Program-made: the position numbers and the translations under genes
The notes under the pieces: model-generated
The model's input: the letters and a program-made list of their open reading frames with translations, nothing else
Databases searched by the model: none
What the model was told of the DNA's origin: nothing
DNA from: Variovorax beijingensis
Lineage (GTDB): Bacteria > Pseudomonadota > Gammaproteobacteria > Burkholderiales > Burkholderiaceae_C
DNA: 64,000 bases
Direction of reading: 5' to 3'
Assembly (NCBI RefSeq): GCF_003951285.1
Contig: NZ_RXFQ01000002.1
Span: 62,001-126,000 of the forward strand
Shown: positions 20,523 through 29,889 of the stretch, in pieces
Position numbering within the stretch: position 1 is the first letter of the stretch
Layout: each line of letters begins with the position of its first letter

Positions 20523-21344
20523 TTACTGCAGGAAGCCGGGCTTGGCGTAGCCCTGGAACTTGCTGTCGACCACGGCCTTGAACTCCTTGGAGCGGTAGGC
20601 CTCGGCAATGTCCCTGGCCCAGGGCGCGCTCCTGTCCGCGCTCTTCACGGCCACCACGTTCAGGTAGTAGTCGGGGGTCTTCTCGAGCACCACGGCTTCG
20701 CTCAGCTTCAGGCCCGACGAGATCGCGAAGTTGCCGTTGACGATGGCGTACTCGGTGTCGCCCAGCGAGCGCGGCAGCTGCGCGGCCTCGAGCGGAATGA
20801 ACTTGAGCTTCTTCGGGTTCTCGGCCACGTCCTTTTCGGACGCGCGCAGCGCATCGACACCGGGCTTGATCGTGATGAGCTTGTTCTGCTCCAGCAGCAC
20901 CAATGCACGGGCCAGATTGCTCGGGTCGTTGGGCAGCGTGAAGCGGTCGCCCTCCTTCACTTCGGCCAGGGTCTTGCGCTTGGTGGAGTACACCCCCAGC
21001 GGCGCAATGGGGCCCTGCACCAGTTCGGCGAGGTCGAGCTTCTGGTCGGCCGAGAACTTCTTCAGGTAGACCTGGTGCTGGAAGAAGTTGGCATCGAGCG
21101 AGCCCTGCGCGAGCGCGAGGTTGGGCTGCACGTAGTCGTTGAACTCGACCAGCTTCACCTTGTAGCCCTTCTTTTCGAGGATGGGCACGATGCCGGCCTT
21201 GAGCTGGTCGATGTTGGAGCCGGCTGTACCGCCGATCACGAGGTTCTTCTTGGCTTCCTGGGCCTGTGCCAGCGAAAGGCCGCCGAACGACAGGGCAACC
21301 AGGGACAGGGCAAGGACGGAGCGGCGCAGCAGAGCGGTTTTCAT
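20523..21344 (-). CDS. metQ: MetQ/NlpA-family substrate-binding protein
   Basis: The 273-residue periplasmic binding component belongs to a methionine-type ABC importer. It has a Sec signal (MKTALLRRSVLALSLVAL, cleavage near AQAQE) but no lipobox Cys, unlike E. coli MetQ. The core reads VIGGTAGSNIDQLKAGIVPI, VEFNDYVQPNLALAQGSLDANFFQHQVYL and the ligand-contact segments ALGDTEYAIVNGNF-like (SLGDTEYAIVNGNF). It is encoded after metI in the leftward operon metN-metI-metQ. The ligand may be methionine or another thio-compound; the family is known to be broader than methionine. Confidence 0.9.
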   Translation of the reverse strand: MKTALLRRSVLALSLVALSFGGLSLAQAQEAKKNLVIGGTAGSNIDQLKAGIVPILEKKGYKVKLVEFNDYVQPNLALAQGSLDANFFQHQVYLKKFSADQKLDLAELVQGPIAPLGVYSTKRKTLAEVKEGDRFTLPNDPSNLARALVLLEQNKLITIKPGVDALRASEKDVAENPKKLKFIPLEAAQLPRSLGDTEYAIVNGNFAISSGLKLSEAVVLEKTPDYYLNVVAVKSADRSAPWARDIAEAYRSKEFKAVVDSKFQGYAKPGFLQ

Positions 21345-21380
21345 GAAATCAAAAAAGGAAGGAACGAGAGAAAAAAAGAT

Positions 21381-22043
21381 TCAACGCTTGTCCAGCCTGC
21401 GCGCCGTGGTGTTGCCCACGAACTGCAGGATCTGTACCAGCACCACGAGCAGCGCCACGGTGAGCACCATCACGTCGGTCTGGAAGCGGTAGTAGCCATA
21501 GCGGATGGCCAGGTCGCCGATGCCGCCGCCGCCCACCACGCCGGCAATTGCCGAGTAGGAGAGAAAGCTCACCGCCAGCACCGTGAGCGCGAGCACCAAT
21601 CCGGAGCGCGCCTCGACCACCAGCACGCGCCAGACGATCTGCAGCTCCGAGGCGCCCATGGCATGCGCCGCCTCGATCACGCCGCGCGGCACTTCGCGCA
21701 GGCACTGGTCGACCAGCCGCGCAAAGTACGGAATGGCCGCGAACGACAGCGGCACCGCGGCCGCCAGCGGCCCGATGGAAGTGCCCGCGATCACCCGCGT
21801 GAACGGCACCAGCGCCACCAGCAAAATGATGAAAGGAAACGAGCGCACGGTGTTCACGATCCAGTTGAGCACCAGGAACGCCGGCTTGTTCTCGAGCGAC
21901 TGGCCCGGTCCCAGCAGGAACAGCAGGATGCCCAGCGGCCCGCCGATCAGCACCGCGGCCGAGAGGCCGATGGCCAGCATCAGGAAGGTCTGGCCGGTGG
22001 CCACCCACAGCTCGGGGAGGATGGGGGCGATGTTCTCAAACAT
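21381..22043 (-). CDS. metI: Methionine-type ABC transporter permease
   Basis: The 220-residue inner-membrane protein has five hydrophobic helices. It reads VNTVRSFPFIILLVALVPFT and IPYFARLVDQCLREVPRGVI, and the EAAHAMGASELQIVWRVLV stretch is the EAA loop that contacts the ATPase. SYSAIAGVVGGGGIGDLAIR is typical of MetI. The start ATG at 22043 overlaps the metN stop (22036-22038) by 8 bases, which indicates translational coupling. Confidence 0.94.
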   Translation of the reverse strand: MFENIAPILPELWVATGQTFLMLAIGLSAAVLIGGPLGILLFLLGPGQSLENKPAFLVLNWIVNTVRSFPFIILLVALVPFTRVIAGTSIGPLAAAVPLSFAAIPYFARLVDQCLREVPRGVIEAAHAMGASELQIVWRVLVVEARSGLVLALTVLAVSFLSYSAIAGVVGGGGIGDLAIRYGYYRFQTDVMVLTVALLVVLVQILQFVGNTTARRLDKR

Positions 22044-22908
22044 AGGCCACCTCCTGCGCGCTGCGCTGCGTTGGCACGGAGCGCGGCTCGATCGGTTCGC
22101 GCGCCTCGCGTTCGCGGCGGCGCACCAGCGCGTCGATCTCGCGGCCCAGCGCCGTTTTTCGCTCTTCGCCCGGCGCATCGACCACCGCGAACTGCTCCAC
22201 CAGCCGGCCCTTCTCCAGGATGGCCACGTTGCGGCACAGCACCTCGACCACCGAGAGTTCGTGCGTGACGATCACGATGGTCACGCCGATCTTCTGGTTG
22301 ATGTCGCGCAGCGTCTCGAGCAGCGCGCGCGTGGTTTCGGTGTCGAGCGCCGAGGTGGGCTCGTCGCACAGCAGCACCTGCGGCCGCGGCGCCAGCGCGC
22401 GCGCAATGGCCACGCGCTGCTTCTGCCCGCCCGAGAGCTGCGCCGGATAGGTGTCGATCTTCTCGGCCAGGCCCACCAGGGCCAGGCATTCGCGCACCCG
22501 GGCGTCGATCTCGGCGCGCGAATGCCGGCCGTGGATCTTCAGCGGGAAGGCCACGTTGTCGAAAACCGTGGCGTTCTGAAGCAGGTTGAACTGCTGGAAG
22601 ATCATGCCGATGTTCTGGCGGGTGCCCCGCAGCTCGCGGCGCGAGAGCGTGGTGAGGTCGCGCCCGCCCACGAAGACCTGGCCCACATCGGGCCGCTCCA
22701 GCAGGTTGATGAGGCGCAGCAGGGTCGACTTGCCTGCGCCGCTCTTGCCGATCAGGCCGAACACGTCGCCCTGGTGGATGTCGAGCGAGAGCGACTGCAC
22801 GGCGTCGAACACCTCGCCGCTGGGCAGTGCGAATGACTTCTGCACGGATTGAAGACGGATCACGGGCTGCGCGTTGCCGCGGCCCGCGTCGGACGGAGGG
22901 TTGCTCAT
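22036..22908 (-). CDS. metN: Methionine-type ABC transporter ATP-binding protein
   Basis: The 290-residue ATPase has Walker A GKSGAGKST (residues 54-62), the Q-loop MIFQQFNLLQ, signature LSGGQKQRVAIARAL, and Walker B VLLCDEPTSALD. It is shorter than E. coli MetN and ends soon after the ATPase fold, so the C-terminal ligand-sensing domain that mediates feedback by methionine appears to be missing. I start at ATG 22908 (MSNPPSDAGRG); the frame runs on upstream but into the divergent control region. It is the first gene of metN-metI-metQ. Confidence 0.93.
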   Translation of the reverse strand: MSNPPSDAGRGNAQPVIRLQSVQKSFALPSGEVFDAVQSLSLDIHQGDVFGLIGKSGAGKSTLLRLINLLERPDVGQVFVGGRDLTTLSRRELRGTRQNIGMIFQQFNLLQNATVFDNVAFPLKIHGRHSRAEIDARVRECLALVGLAEKIDTYPAQLSGGQKQRVAIARALAPRPQVLLCDEPTSALDTETTRALLETLRDINQKIGVTIVIVTHELSVVEVLCRNVAILEKGRLVEQFAVVDAPGEERKTALGREIDALVRRREREAREPIEPRSVPTQRSAQEVAYV

Positions 22909-22988
22909 AGAAAAGGCAGCAGCGGGCGCGGAGCCGGCTGCAAAGGTTCGCAAAAAAGGGGCCGAGTATGAAAACAAAGGCGTCAAAA

Positions 22989-23088
22989 GGGAACGAACAA
23001 ATTGGCTCGTGCTTATGCATAAAAACACATAAGCCATCGAATGCATGGTCAAGCATCGCCATATCGATATGCATATTCGTTCGTTCCC
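22989..23088. promoter_or_regulatory. Divergent control region with nested inverted repeats between metN and metQ2
   Basis: The 238-base metN/metQ2 gap is clearly less GC-rich than its surroundings and is packed with symmetry. A perfect 10-bp pair GGGAACGAAC (22989-22998) and GTTCGTTCCC (23079-23088) brackets the region. Inside lie GCTTATG (23011-23017) / CATAAGC (23028-23034), the palindrome TTATGCATAA (23013-23022), and the 12-bp palindrome CATATCGATATG (23060-23071). Such an arrangement suggests one or more dimeric regulators controlling both directions, possibly with looping. No regulator gene is adjacent. Confidence 0.55.
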
Positions 23089-23146
23089 AAATGCACCGGG
23101 CGATGCCACATTCGCGCCTTCTTTTTTGTGATCGCACGACCCATTT

Positions 23147-23968
23147 ATGCAGAACTCCCTTCGCCGCCGCAGCCTCTTCCTTGCCACGCTGGCCGCCGCC
23201 CTCTTCTGCGGCAGCACCGCCTTCGCGCAGGACAGCAACAACAAGAACACTGTCAAGGTCGGCATCTCGGTCGGCAGCGCCGAGCAGGTGTTCGAGGTGG
23301 TGAAGAAGGTGGCCGCCAAGGACGGCCTGAACATCCAGCTCGTGGTGTTCAACGACTACCAGTTGCCCAACGCCGCGCTGGCCTCGGGCGACCTGGACGC
23401 CAACGCCTTCCAGCACCAGCCCTTCCTGGACAACCAGAACAGGGCGCGCGGCTTCGACATCGTGCCCGTGGGCCTCACCATTACCGCGCCGCTGGGCTTC
23501 TACTCGCGCAAGATCAAGACGATCGACCAGCTGCCCGACGGCGCGGCGGTCGGCATCCAGAACGACCCGTCGAACGGCAACCGCGCGCTGCTGCTGCTGC
23601 AGTCGGCCGGGCTCGTCACGCTGAAGCCCGAGGCGGTGAAGAACAACACGGCCACGCCGCTGGACGTGGTGAGCAACCCGAAGAAGCTCAAGCTCGTGCC
23701 GCTCGATGCCGCGCAGCTGCCGCGCTCGCTCGACGACCTGGCGATTGCCGCCATCAACAACGACTACGCCGAGAAGGCCGGGCTGTCGCTGAACAAGGAC
23801 GCCGTGATCAAGGAGGCCGCGAAGAGCCCGTATGCCAACCTGATCGCCGTGCGCCGCGCCGACAAGGACAAGCCCTGGGCCAGGCGGCTGGTGGCGGCTT
23901 ACCAGTCGCCGGAGGTGAGGAGCTTCATCGAAGCCCAGTTCAAGGGGTCGCTGGTGCCGGCGTTCTGA
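23147..23968 (+). CDS. Second MetQ/NlpA-family substrate-binding protein
   Basis: The 273-residue periplasmic protein is related to the MetQ at 20523 but distinct. It has a Sec signal (MQNSLRRRSLFLATLAAALF, cleavage near AFAQD) and again no lipobox. VKVGISVGSAEQVFEVVKKV, VVFNDYQLPNAALASGDLDA and QLPRSLDDLAIAAINNDYAE are family motifs. It is transcribed divergently from metNIQ, with no permease or ATPase of its own, so it may feed the same MetNI with a different ligand. No good Shine-Dalgarno precedes ATG 23147. A palindromic repeat follows the stop codon. Confidence 0.9.
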   Translation: MQNSLRRRSLFLATLAAALFCGSTAFAQDSNNKNTVKVGISVGSAEQVFEVVKKVAAKDGLNIQLVVFNDYQLPNAALASGDLDANAFQHQPFLDNQNRARGFDIVPVGLTITAPLGFYSRKIKTIDQLPDGAAVGIQNDPSNGNRALLLLQSAGLVTLKPEAVKNNTATPLDVVSNPKKLKLVPLDAAQLPRSLDDLAIAAINNDYAEKAGLSLNKDAVIKEAAKSPYANLIAVRRADKDKPWARRLVAAYQSPEVRSFIEAQFKGSLVPAF

Positions 23969-23980
23969 GTTCTTCTTTCT

Positions 23981-24077
23981 CCCTCCCCTCCCGGGGGAGG
24001 GTTGAGGTGGGGGCAAGCGGCGCTCGCAATAGACGCCCTGCCCGCCCCCATCCCAGCCTTCCCCCGGAGGGGGAAGG
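23981..24077. repeat. REP-like double-hairpin intergenic element, copy 1
   Basis: Directly after metQ2 lie two GC-rich hairpins (23981-24001 and 24057-24077) of C/T-rich and G/A-rich halves, facing each other across a variable core, with GTGGGGGC (about 24007-24014) complementary to GCCCCCA (about 24044-24050). The outer 35-40 bases on each side closely match a second copy at 42901-43017; the central part does not. It may also act as a terminator or mRNA stabiliser for metQ2. Confidence 0.8.
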
Positions 24078-24158
24078 AGCAATACGGGGCATCTGCGGGG
24101 CGGGTTATTGGTCCGTGAGAAAATGCCGGGTTTCCCCCGAACACAGTCAGGACACCCC

Positions 24159-25263
24159 ATGGACGCAGAACAAATCAACCAGATCGGCGCAACGCTTGCA
24201 GACCTGAGCGCCCGGACTGCGGATTTACGGAGGTATCTTTGACTACGATGCCAAAGCCGAACGCCTGAGGACGGTCAACGCGTCGCTCGAAGATCCCAAC
24301 GTCTGGAACGACCCCAAGAAGGCCCAGGAACTGGGCCGCGAGAAAAAGTCGCTCGACGACGTGGTCGTCACGCTCGACCGCCTCACCAGCGGCCTGTCGG
24401 ACAACACCGAGCTCTACGAGATGTCGAAGGAAGACGGCGACATGGACGGCTTGCAGTCCATTGCCGATGACGCCGCTGCGCTCGAAGCCGACATCAAGCA
24501 GCTCGAATTCCGCCGGATGTTCAACAACCCGGCCGACCCGCTCAACGCCTTCGTCGACATCCAGGCCGGCGCGGGCGGAACCGAGGCCTGCGACTGGGCC
24601 AGCATGCTGCTGCGCCAGTACCTGAAGTACGCCGAGCGCAAGGGCTTCAAGACGCAGATCGAGGACGAAACCCCGGGCGACACCGCCGGCATCAAGGGCG
24701 CGACCATCAAGGTCGAGGGCGACTACGCCTTCGGCCTCTTGCGCACCGAGACCGGCGTGCACCGCCTGGTGCGCAAGTCGCCGTTCGACTCGTCGGGCGG
24801 GCGCCACACCAGTTTTGCTTCGATCTTCGTGTACCCGGAAATCGACGACTCGATCGAGATCGAGATCAACCCGGCCGACGTGCGCACCGACACCTTCCGC
24901 GCCAGCGGCGCCGGCGGCCAGCACATCAACAAGACCGACTCGGCCGTGCGCCTGACGCACATCCCGACCGGCATCGTGGTGCAGTGCCAGGACGGCCGCA
25001 GCCAGCACAGCAACCGCGACGTGGCGTGGAAGCGCCTGCGCTCGCGCCTGTACGACCACGAGATGCGCAAGCGCCAGGAAGAGCAGCAGAAGCTCGAGGA
25101 CAGCAAGACCGACGTGGGCTGGGGCCACCAGATCCGCAGCTACGTGCTGGACAACAGCCGCATCAAGGACCTGCGCACCAACGTCGAAGTCTCGGCCACG
25201 CAGAAGGTGCTGGACGGCGACCTCGACGTGTTCATCGAAGCCTCTCTCAAGCAGGGCGTGTAG
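24159..25263 (+). CDS. prfB: Peptide chain release factor 2, with programmed +1 frameshift
   Basis: RF2 recognises UGA and UAA and triggers peptide release. Translation from ATG 24159 runs 27 codons to an in-frame TGA (24240-24242). The context is CGGAGG, then TAT CTT TGA C, the standard autoregulatory shift site. After a +1 shift at CTT-T the frame continues from GAC 24241 to TAG 25261-25263, giving about 367 residues. The anticodon-mimicking tripeptide is in [13 protein letters not shown] (Ser-Pro-Phe), and the catalytic GGQ is in [16 protein letters not shown]. Low RF2 favours shifting, so the gene senses its own product. It heads a tight run with the HAD gene, pepN and fbp. Confidence 0.97.
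24231..24242 (+). other. prfB: Programmed +1 frameshift site of prfB
   Basis: The sequence AGGTATCTTTGA spans the internal Shine-Dalgarno-like CGGAGG end, the slippery CTT codon (24237-24239) and the in-frame TGA (24240-24242) followed by C. The element matches the canonical RF2 recoding site in order and spacing. Confidence 0.95.
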
Positions 25264-25266
25264 CCG

Positions 25267-25965
25267 ATGAGCCTGAAAAGCCTGAAGGATGGGAAGGTCG
25301 AAGCCTTCATCTTCGACATGGACGGCACCATGATCGACTCCATGCCGTGGCATGCGCGCTCGTGGGTGGAGTTTGTCGAACGCCACGGGCTGAAGCTCGA
25401 TGTGACCGACATTCTTGCGCGCACCACGGGCCGCACCGGCGCCGAGTGCATGCGCGAGCTGTTCGAGCGCGAGCTTTCCGACGACGAGTGCCTGGGCCTG
25501 GTGCACGAGAAGGAAGAGATCTACCGCGCCCTCTTCCACGACAACTTCGCCGAAGTGGCCGGATTCACCGCCTTTGCCAAGGCCGCCGTGGCACGCGGCC
25601 TGAAGGTGGCCGTGGGCACGGCCGGCGACCGGCACAACATCGCGTTTGCGATGTCGCGCCTGAAGATGGACCCGCTGCCGCTGGCCATCGTCGGCGGCGA
25701 CGAAGGCTTTGCCGGCAAGCCCACGCCCGAGATCTTTCTGGAAGCCGCGCGCCGCATCGGCGTGGCGCCCGAACGCTGCATCGTCTTTGAAGATGCCCCC
25801 TTCGGCATCGAGGCCGCGCGCCGCGGCGGCATGCGTGCCGTGGCCGTGTGCAGCACCCATTCCGCCGCCGAGCTTGCCGGCCCCCATGTGATTGCCGCGG
25901 TTCGCGACTACGACGAACTCGCCCATTCGAACTTTCTGGAGACACTCGATGCTGCTGCAGCGTGA
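25267..25965 (+). CDS. HAD-superfamily phosphatase (beta-phosphoglucomutase-like)
   Basis: The 232-residue cytoplasmic protein has the HAD motifs: FIFDMDGTMIDSM (nucleophile and acid Asp), KVAVGTAGDR (motif II), and GKPTPEIFLEAARRIGV followed by CIVFEDAPFGIEAA (motifs III and IV). The inserted helical cap is of the beta-phosphoglucomutase/phosphatase subclass. The substrate is probably a sugar phosphate or phosphoglycolate-like metabolite; this is unproven. It begins 3 bases after the prfB stop and overlaps the pepN start by 17 bases. Confidence 0.88.
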   Translation: MSLKSLKDGKVEAFIFDMDGTMIDSMPWHARSWVEFVERHGLKLDVTDILARTTGRTGAECMRELFERELSDDECLGLVHEKEEIYRALFHDNFAEVAGFTAFAKAAVARGLKVAVGTAGDRHNIAFAMSRLKMDPLPLAIVGGDEGFAGKPTPEIFLEAARRIGVAPERCIVFEDAPFGIEAARRGGMRAVAVCSTHSAAELAGPHVIAAVRDYDELAHSNFLETLDAAAA

Positions 25966-28663
25966 CGCCCAAGGGCAACCGATTGCCATTCGCCGCGAAG
26001 ACTATGCCGCTCCGGCATTCTGGATCGACACCGTCGACCTCACCTTCGACCTCGACCCCGCCAAGACCCGCGTGCTCAACCGCATGCAGCTGCGCCGCAA
26101 CCCCGACGCGCCGGCCCAGCCGCTGCGCCTGGACGGCGACGAGCTGAACCTGGCGCGCGTGCTGGTCAACGGCCAGGGCGCATCGTTCCGCATGGAAGGC
26201 GACCAGCTTGTCATCGACGGCTTGCCCGACGCCTTCGAACTCGAGATCTTCACCACCTGCTGCCCCATCAAGAACACCAAGCTGATGGGCCTGTTCGTGA
26301 GCGAAGACACCTTCTTCACGCAGTGCGAGGCCGAGGGCTTTCGCCGCATCACCTACTTCCTCGACCGTCCGGACGTGATGGCGATGTACACCGTGACGCT
26401 GCGCGCCGCCAAGGCCGCCTACCCGGTGCTGCTGTCGAACGGCAACCTCGTCGAGCAGGGCGAACTGCCCGAAGGCCGCCACTTTGCCAAGTGGGTCGAC
26501 CCCTTCAAGAAGCCCTGCTACCTGTTCGCGCTGGTGGCCGGCAAGCTGGTGGCGCGCGAGCAGCGCATCACCGCGCGCAACGGCAAGGAACACCTGCTGC
26601 AGGTGTACGTGCGCGCCGGCGACCTCGACAAGACCGAGCACGCGATGAACTCGCTGGTCAACTCCGTGCTCTGGGACGAAGCCCGCTTCGGCCTGCCGCT
26701 GGACCTGGACCGCTTCATGATCGTGGCCACCAGCGACTTCAACATGGGCGCCATGGAGAACAAGGGCCTGAATATCTTCAACACGAAGTACGTTCTGGCC
26801 AACCAGGCCACCGCCACCGACGCCGACTACAGCAACATCGAAAGCGTGGTCGGCCACGAGTACTTCCACAACTGGAGCGGAGACCGCGTGACCTGCCGCG
26901 ACTGGTTCCAGCTCTCGCTGAAGGAAGGCCTCACCGTCTTCCGCGACCAGGAGTTCAGCCAGGACCTGTGCGCCGATGCCTCGGCCCGCGCCGTCAAGCG
27001 CATCGAGGACGTTCGCGTTTTGCGCACCGCCCAGTTCCCCGAAGACGCCGGCCCCATGGCCCACCCGGTGCGGCCCGACAGCTACATCGAGATCAGCAAC
27101 TTCTACACCGTCACCATCTACGAAAAGGGTGCCGAGGTGGTGCGCATGATGCAGACGCTGGTCGGCCGCAAGGGCTTCGAGAAGGGCATCACGCTCTACT
27201 TCGAGCGCCATGACGGCCAGGCCGTGACCTGCGACGATTTCGCCCAGGCCATTGCCGACGCCAACCCCGATTCGGAACTCGCCCGCCTGCTGCCGCAGTT
27301 CAAGCGCTGGTACAGCCAGGCCGGCACGCCGCGCCTGGCCGCCCACGGCGTGTACGACGCGCAGAACCGCAGCTACACCCTGAGCATCGTCCAGAGCTGC
27401 CCGCCCACGCCGGGCCAGCCGGCCAAGGAACCCTTCGTCATTCCGGTGAACATCGGCCTGCTCGACGCCACCGGGCGCGAACTGCCGCTGCAGCTCGAAG
27501 GCGAAAGCGAAGTGACCCGAGGCGCGCCGGGCACGCCCTGCACGCGCACCGTGGTGCTCTCGCGCGCCGGCGAGCAGATCACCTTCGTCGGCCTCGACGC
27601 CGAGCCCGTGCCTTCCATCCTGCGCGGCTTCAGCGCGCCAGTGATCCTCGACTTCGAATACACCGACGCCCAGCTGCTCACCCTGCTGGCCAACGACCCC
27701 GACCCCTTCAACCGCTGGGAAGCCGGCCAGCGCCTGGGCCTGCGCGCCGCGCTGCAGGGCATTGCGGCGCTGGCCACCGACACCACCCCGGTGCTGAACG
27801 ACGCCTACCTCGACGCCATGCGCAGCGTGCTGCGCAACCCCAAGCTCGACGCCGCCTTCAAGGAACTGGTGCTCACGCTGCCGTCGGAAACCTACATTGC
27901 CGAACAGCTCGACGTGGTCGATCCGCAGCGCGTGCACCTGGTGCGCGAAGCCATGCGCGCGCAGCTGGCCACCGCCCTCTTTTCCGACTGGCAACAGGTC
28001 TACGAAGAAAACCACGACACCGGCGCCTACACGCCCGACCCGACCTCGTCGGGCCGCCGCGCGCTGGCCGGCATGGCGCTCAACTTCTTGTGCCTGGCGG
28101 CGCGCTCTTCGGGCGACACCGTGTGGCCCGGCAAGACGCTGCAGCGCTTCAAGGACGCCGGCAACATGACCGACCGCTTCAACGCGCTCAACGCGCTGGT
28201 GTCGTCGGGCCACACCCTGGCCGCGCAGGCGCTCGCGCGCTTCCATGCCATCTTCAAGGACGAGGCGCTGGTCATCGACAAGTGGTTCTCGCTGCAGGCC
28301 GGCGCGCCCGACCGCGGCGGCGACATCCTGCCGCTGGTCAGGCAGCTGATGAAGCACCCGGACTTCTCCATCAAGAACCCCAACCGCGCCCGCAGCGTGA
28401 TCTTCAGCTACTGCAGCGCCAACCCCGGTGCGTTCCACCGCCCCGACGCGGCCGGCTACGTGTACTGGAGCGAGCGCGTCATCGAGCTGGACGCCATCAA
28501 CCCCCAGGTGGCCGCCCGCCTCGCCCGCGCGCTCGACCGCTGGAGCAAGCTGGCCGAACCGTACCGCAGCGCCGCGCGCGAAGCGATTGCCCGCGTGGCC
28601 GCCAAGCCCGACCTGAGCAAGGACACGCATGAGGTGGTGACCCGCGCCCTGGCCGGTAACTGA
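25949..28663 (+). CDS. pepN: Aminopeptidase N
   Basis: The 904-residue M1 zinc metallopeptidase releases N-terminal residues from peptides. GAMEN (267-271) recognises the free amino terminus. HEYFH (303-307) with a downstream Glu in [10 protein letters not shown] forms the zinc site. The C-terminal helical domain is full length. The ATG at 25949 ([19 protein letters not shown]) lies inside the end of the HAD gene. Codon use and length are ordinary. It is followed by fbp after 23 bases. Confidence 0.96.
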   Translation: MLLQRDAQGQPIAIRREDYAAPAFWIDTVDLTFDLDPAKTRVLNRMQLRRNPDAPAQPLRLDGDELNLARVLVNGQGASFRMEGDQLVIDGLPDAFELEIFTTCCPIKNTKLMGLFVSEDTFFTQCEAEGFRRITYFLDRPDVMAMYTVTLRAAKAAYPVLLSNGNLVEQGELPEGRHFAKWVDPFKKPCYLFALVAGKLVAREQRITARNGKEHLLQVYVRAGDLDKTEHAMNSLVNSVLWDEARFGLPLDLDRFMIVATSDFNMGAMENKGLNIFNTKYVLANQATATDADYSNIESVVGHEYFHNWSGDRVTCRDWFQLSLKEGLTVFRDQEFSQDLCADASARAVKRIEDVRVLRTAQFPEDAGPMAHPVRPDSYIEISNFYTVTIYEKGAEVVRMMQTLVGRKGFEKGITLYFERHDGQAVTCDDFAQAIADANPDSELARLLPQFKRWYSQAGTPRLAAHGVYDAQNRSYTLSIVQSCPPTPGQPAKEPFVIPVNIGLLDATGRELPLQLEGESEVTRGAPGTPCTRTVVLSRAGEQITFVGLDAEPVPSILRGFSAPVILDFEYTDAQLLTLLANDPDPFNRWEAGQRLGLRAALQGIAALATDTTPVLNDAYLDAMRSVLRNPKLDAAFKELVLTLPSETYIAEQLDVVDPQRVHLVREAMRAQLATALFSDWQQVYEENHDTGAYTPDPTSSGRRALAGMALNFLCLAARSSGDTVWPGKTLQRFKDAGNMTDRFNALNALVSSGHTLAAQALARFHAIFKDEALVIDKWFSLQAGAPDRGGDILPLVRQLMKHPDFSIKNPNRARSVIFSYCSANPGAFHRPDAAGYVYWSERVIELDAINPQVAARLARALDRWSKLAEPYRSAAREAIARVAAKPDLSKDTHEVVTRALAGN

Positions 28664-28686
28664 CAGACAAGGAACACAGGAAGCAC

Positions 28687-29703
28687 ATGGCTCAACAACA
28701 GAAGATTTCCCTCACCCGCTACCTCGTCGAAAAGCAGCGCGCCGACGGCCTCATTCCCGGCCAGCTGCGCCTCTTGCTCGAAGTGGTGGCCCGCGCCTGC
28801 AAGAGCATCAGCCAGGCCGTCAACAAGGGCGCGCTGGGCGGCGTGCTCGGCACCGCCGAGAGCGAGAACGTGCAGGGCGAGATCCAGAAGAAGCTGGACA
28901 TCATCGCCAATGAAGTGCTCATCGAGGCCAACGAATGGGGCGGCCACCTTGCGGCCATGGCCAGCGAGGAAATGGACAGCATCTACGTGGTGCCCAACCG
29001 CTACCCGCAGGGCGAATACCTGCTCATGTTCGACCCGCTCGACGGCAGCAGCAACATCGACGTGAACGTGAGCATCGGCACCATCTTCAGCGTGCTGAAG
29101 AAGCCCGACGACACCCCCGGCGTGCAGGAAGCCGACTTCCTGCAGCCCGGCACCCAGCAGGTGGCCGCCGGCTACTGCATCTACGGCCCGCAGACCACCC
29201 TGGTGCTCACCGTGGGCAACGGCGTGGCCATGTTCACGCTCGACCGCGAGCAAGGCAGCTTCGTGCTCACGCAGGAAGACATCCAGATTCCGGCCGATAC
29301 CAAGGAATTTGCCATCAACATGAGCAACATGCGCCACTGGGACGAGCCCATGAAGCGCTACATCGACGAATGCCTGGCCGGCAAGGAAGGCCCGCGCGGC
29401 AAGGACTTCAACATGCGCTGGATCGCCAGCATGGTGGCCGACGTGCACCGCATCCTGATGCGCGGCGGCGTGTTCATGTACCCGTGGGACAAGCGCGAGC
29501 CCGAAAAGGCCGGCAAGCTGCGCCTGATGTACGAGGCCAACCCGATGAGCTGGCTGGTCGAGCAGGCCGGCGGCGCCGCCACCAACGGCAAGCAGCGCAT
29601 CCTGGAGCTGCAGCCCACCAAACTGCACGAGCGCGTGAGCGTGATGTTGGGTTCGCGTAACGAAGTCGAGCGTTTGACCAAGTACCACGCCGAAAAGGCC
29701 TGA
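28687..29703 (+). CDS. fbp: Fructose-1,6-bisphosphatase class I
   Basis: The 338-residue gluconeogenic enzyme removes the 1-phosphate of fructose 1,6-bisphosphate. The metal-binding [20 protein letters not shown] and the [20 protein letters not shown] segment with the catalytic/AMP-site residues are diagnostic. [16 protein letters not shown] near the N-terminus is typical of proteobacterial class I enzymes. It is the last protein gene before tRNA-Thr and starts 23 bases after pepN. Confidence 0.97.
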   Translation: MAQQQKISLTRYLVEKQRADGLIPGQLRLLLEVVARACKSISQAVNKGALGGVLGTAESENVQGEIQKKLDIIANEVLIEANEWGGHLAAMASEEMDSIYVVPNRYPQGEYLLMFDPLDGSSNIDVNVSIGTIFSVLKKPDDTPGVQEADFLQPGTQQVAAGYCIYGPQTTLVLTVGNGVAMFTLDREQGSFVLTQEDIQIPADTKEFAINMSNMRHWDEPMKRYIDECLAGKEGPRGKDFNMRWIASMVADVHRILMRGGVFMYPWDKREPEKAGKLRLMYEANPMSWLVEQAGGAATNGKQRILELQPTKLHERVSVMLGSRNEVERLTKYHAEKA

Positions 29704-29709
29704 CGGTGT

Positions 29710-29718
29710 TGCTATAAT
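29710..29718 (+). promoter_or_regulatory. Extended -10 promoter of tRNA-Thr
   Basis: TG, one base, then a perfect TATAAT (29713-29718) lies 10 bases upstream of the tRNA 5' end. No good -35 element stands at normal spacing, which is consistent with an extended -10 promoter. Confidence 0.7.
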
Positions 29719-29728
29719 CCGAGGCTTC

Positions 29729-29804
29729 GCCGGTGTAGCTCAGTCGGTAGAGCAGCTCATTCGTAATGAGAAGGTCGGGTGTTCGATTCATCTCTCCGGC
29801 ACCA
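29729..29804 (+). tRNA. tRNA-Thr (CGT)
   Basis: The 76-base cloverleaf begins GCCGGTGTAGCTCAGTCGG. The anticodon loop TTCGTAA gives CGT, and CCA is encoded. The acceptor stem has a T6/T67 mismatch and the T-stem includes two G-T pairs, so it is weaker than usual but still folds. It is preceded by its own promoter and followed by a strong terminator. Confidence 0.93.
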
Positions 29805-29807
29805 ATT

Positions 29808-29850
29808 AAAAGCCCCGTTGCTATCAACACGATAGCAACGGGGCTTTTTT
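29808..29850 (+). terminator. Rho-independent terminator after tRNA-Thr
   Basis: A perfect 18-bp stem AAAAGCCCCGTTGCTATC (29808-29825) pairs with 29831-29848 around loop AACAC and runs into a T tract. Confidence 0.95.
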
Positions 29851-29889
29851 CTTAGGCGATGTAATCGCCGTGTAAGAGGATTTTGAGGC

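Noticed and set aside
25565..28630. A 1021-codon open frame on the minus strand
   Set aside because: It is the complement of pepN, which has all catalytic motifs. The antisense product is repetitive Val/Ala/Gly/Arg sequence with no recognisable fold.
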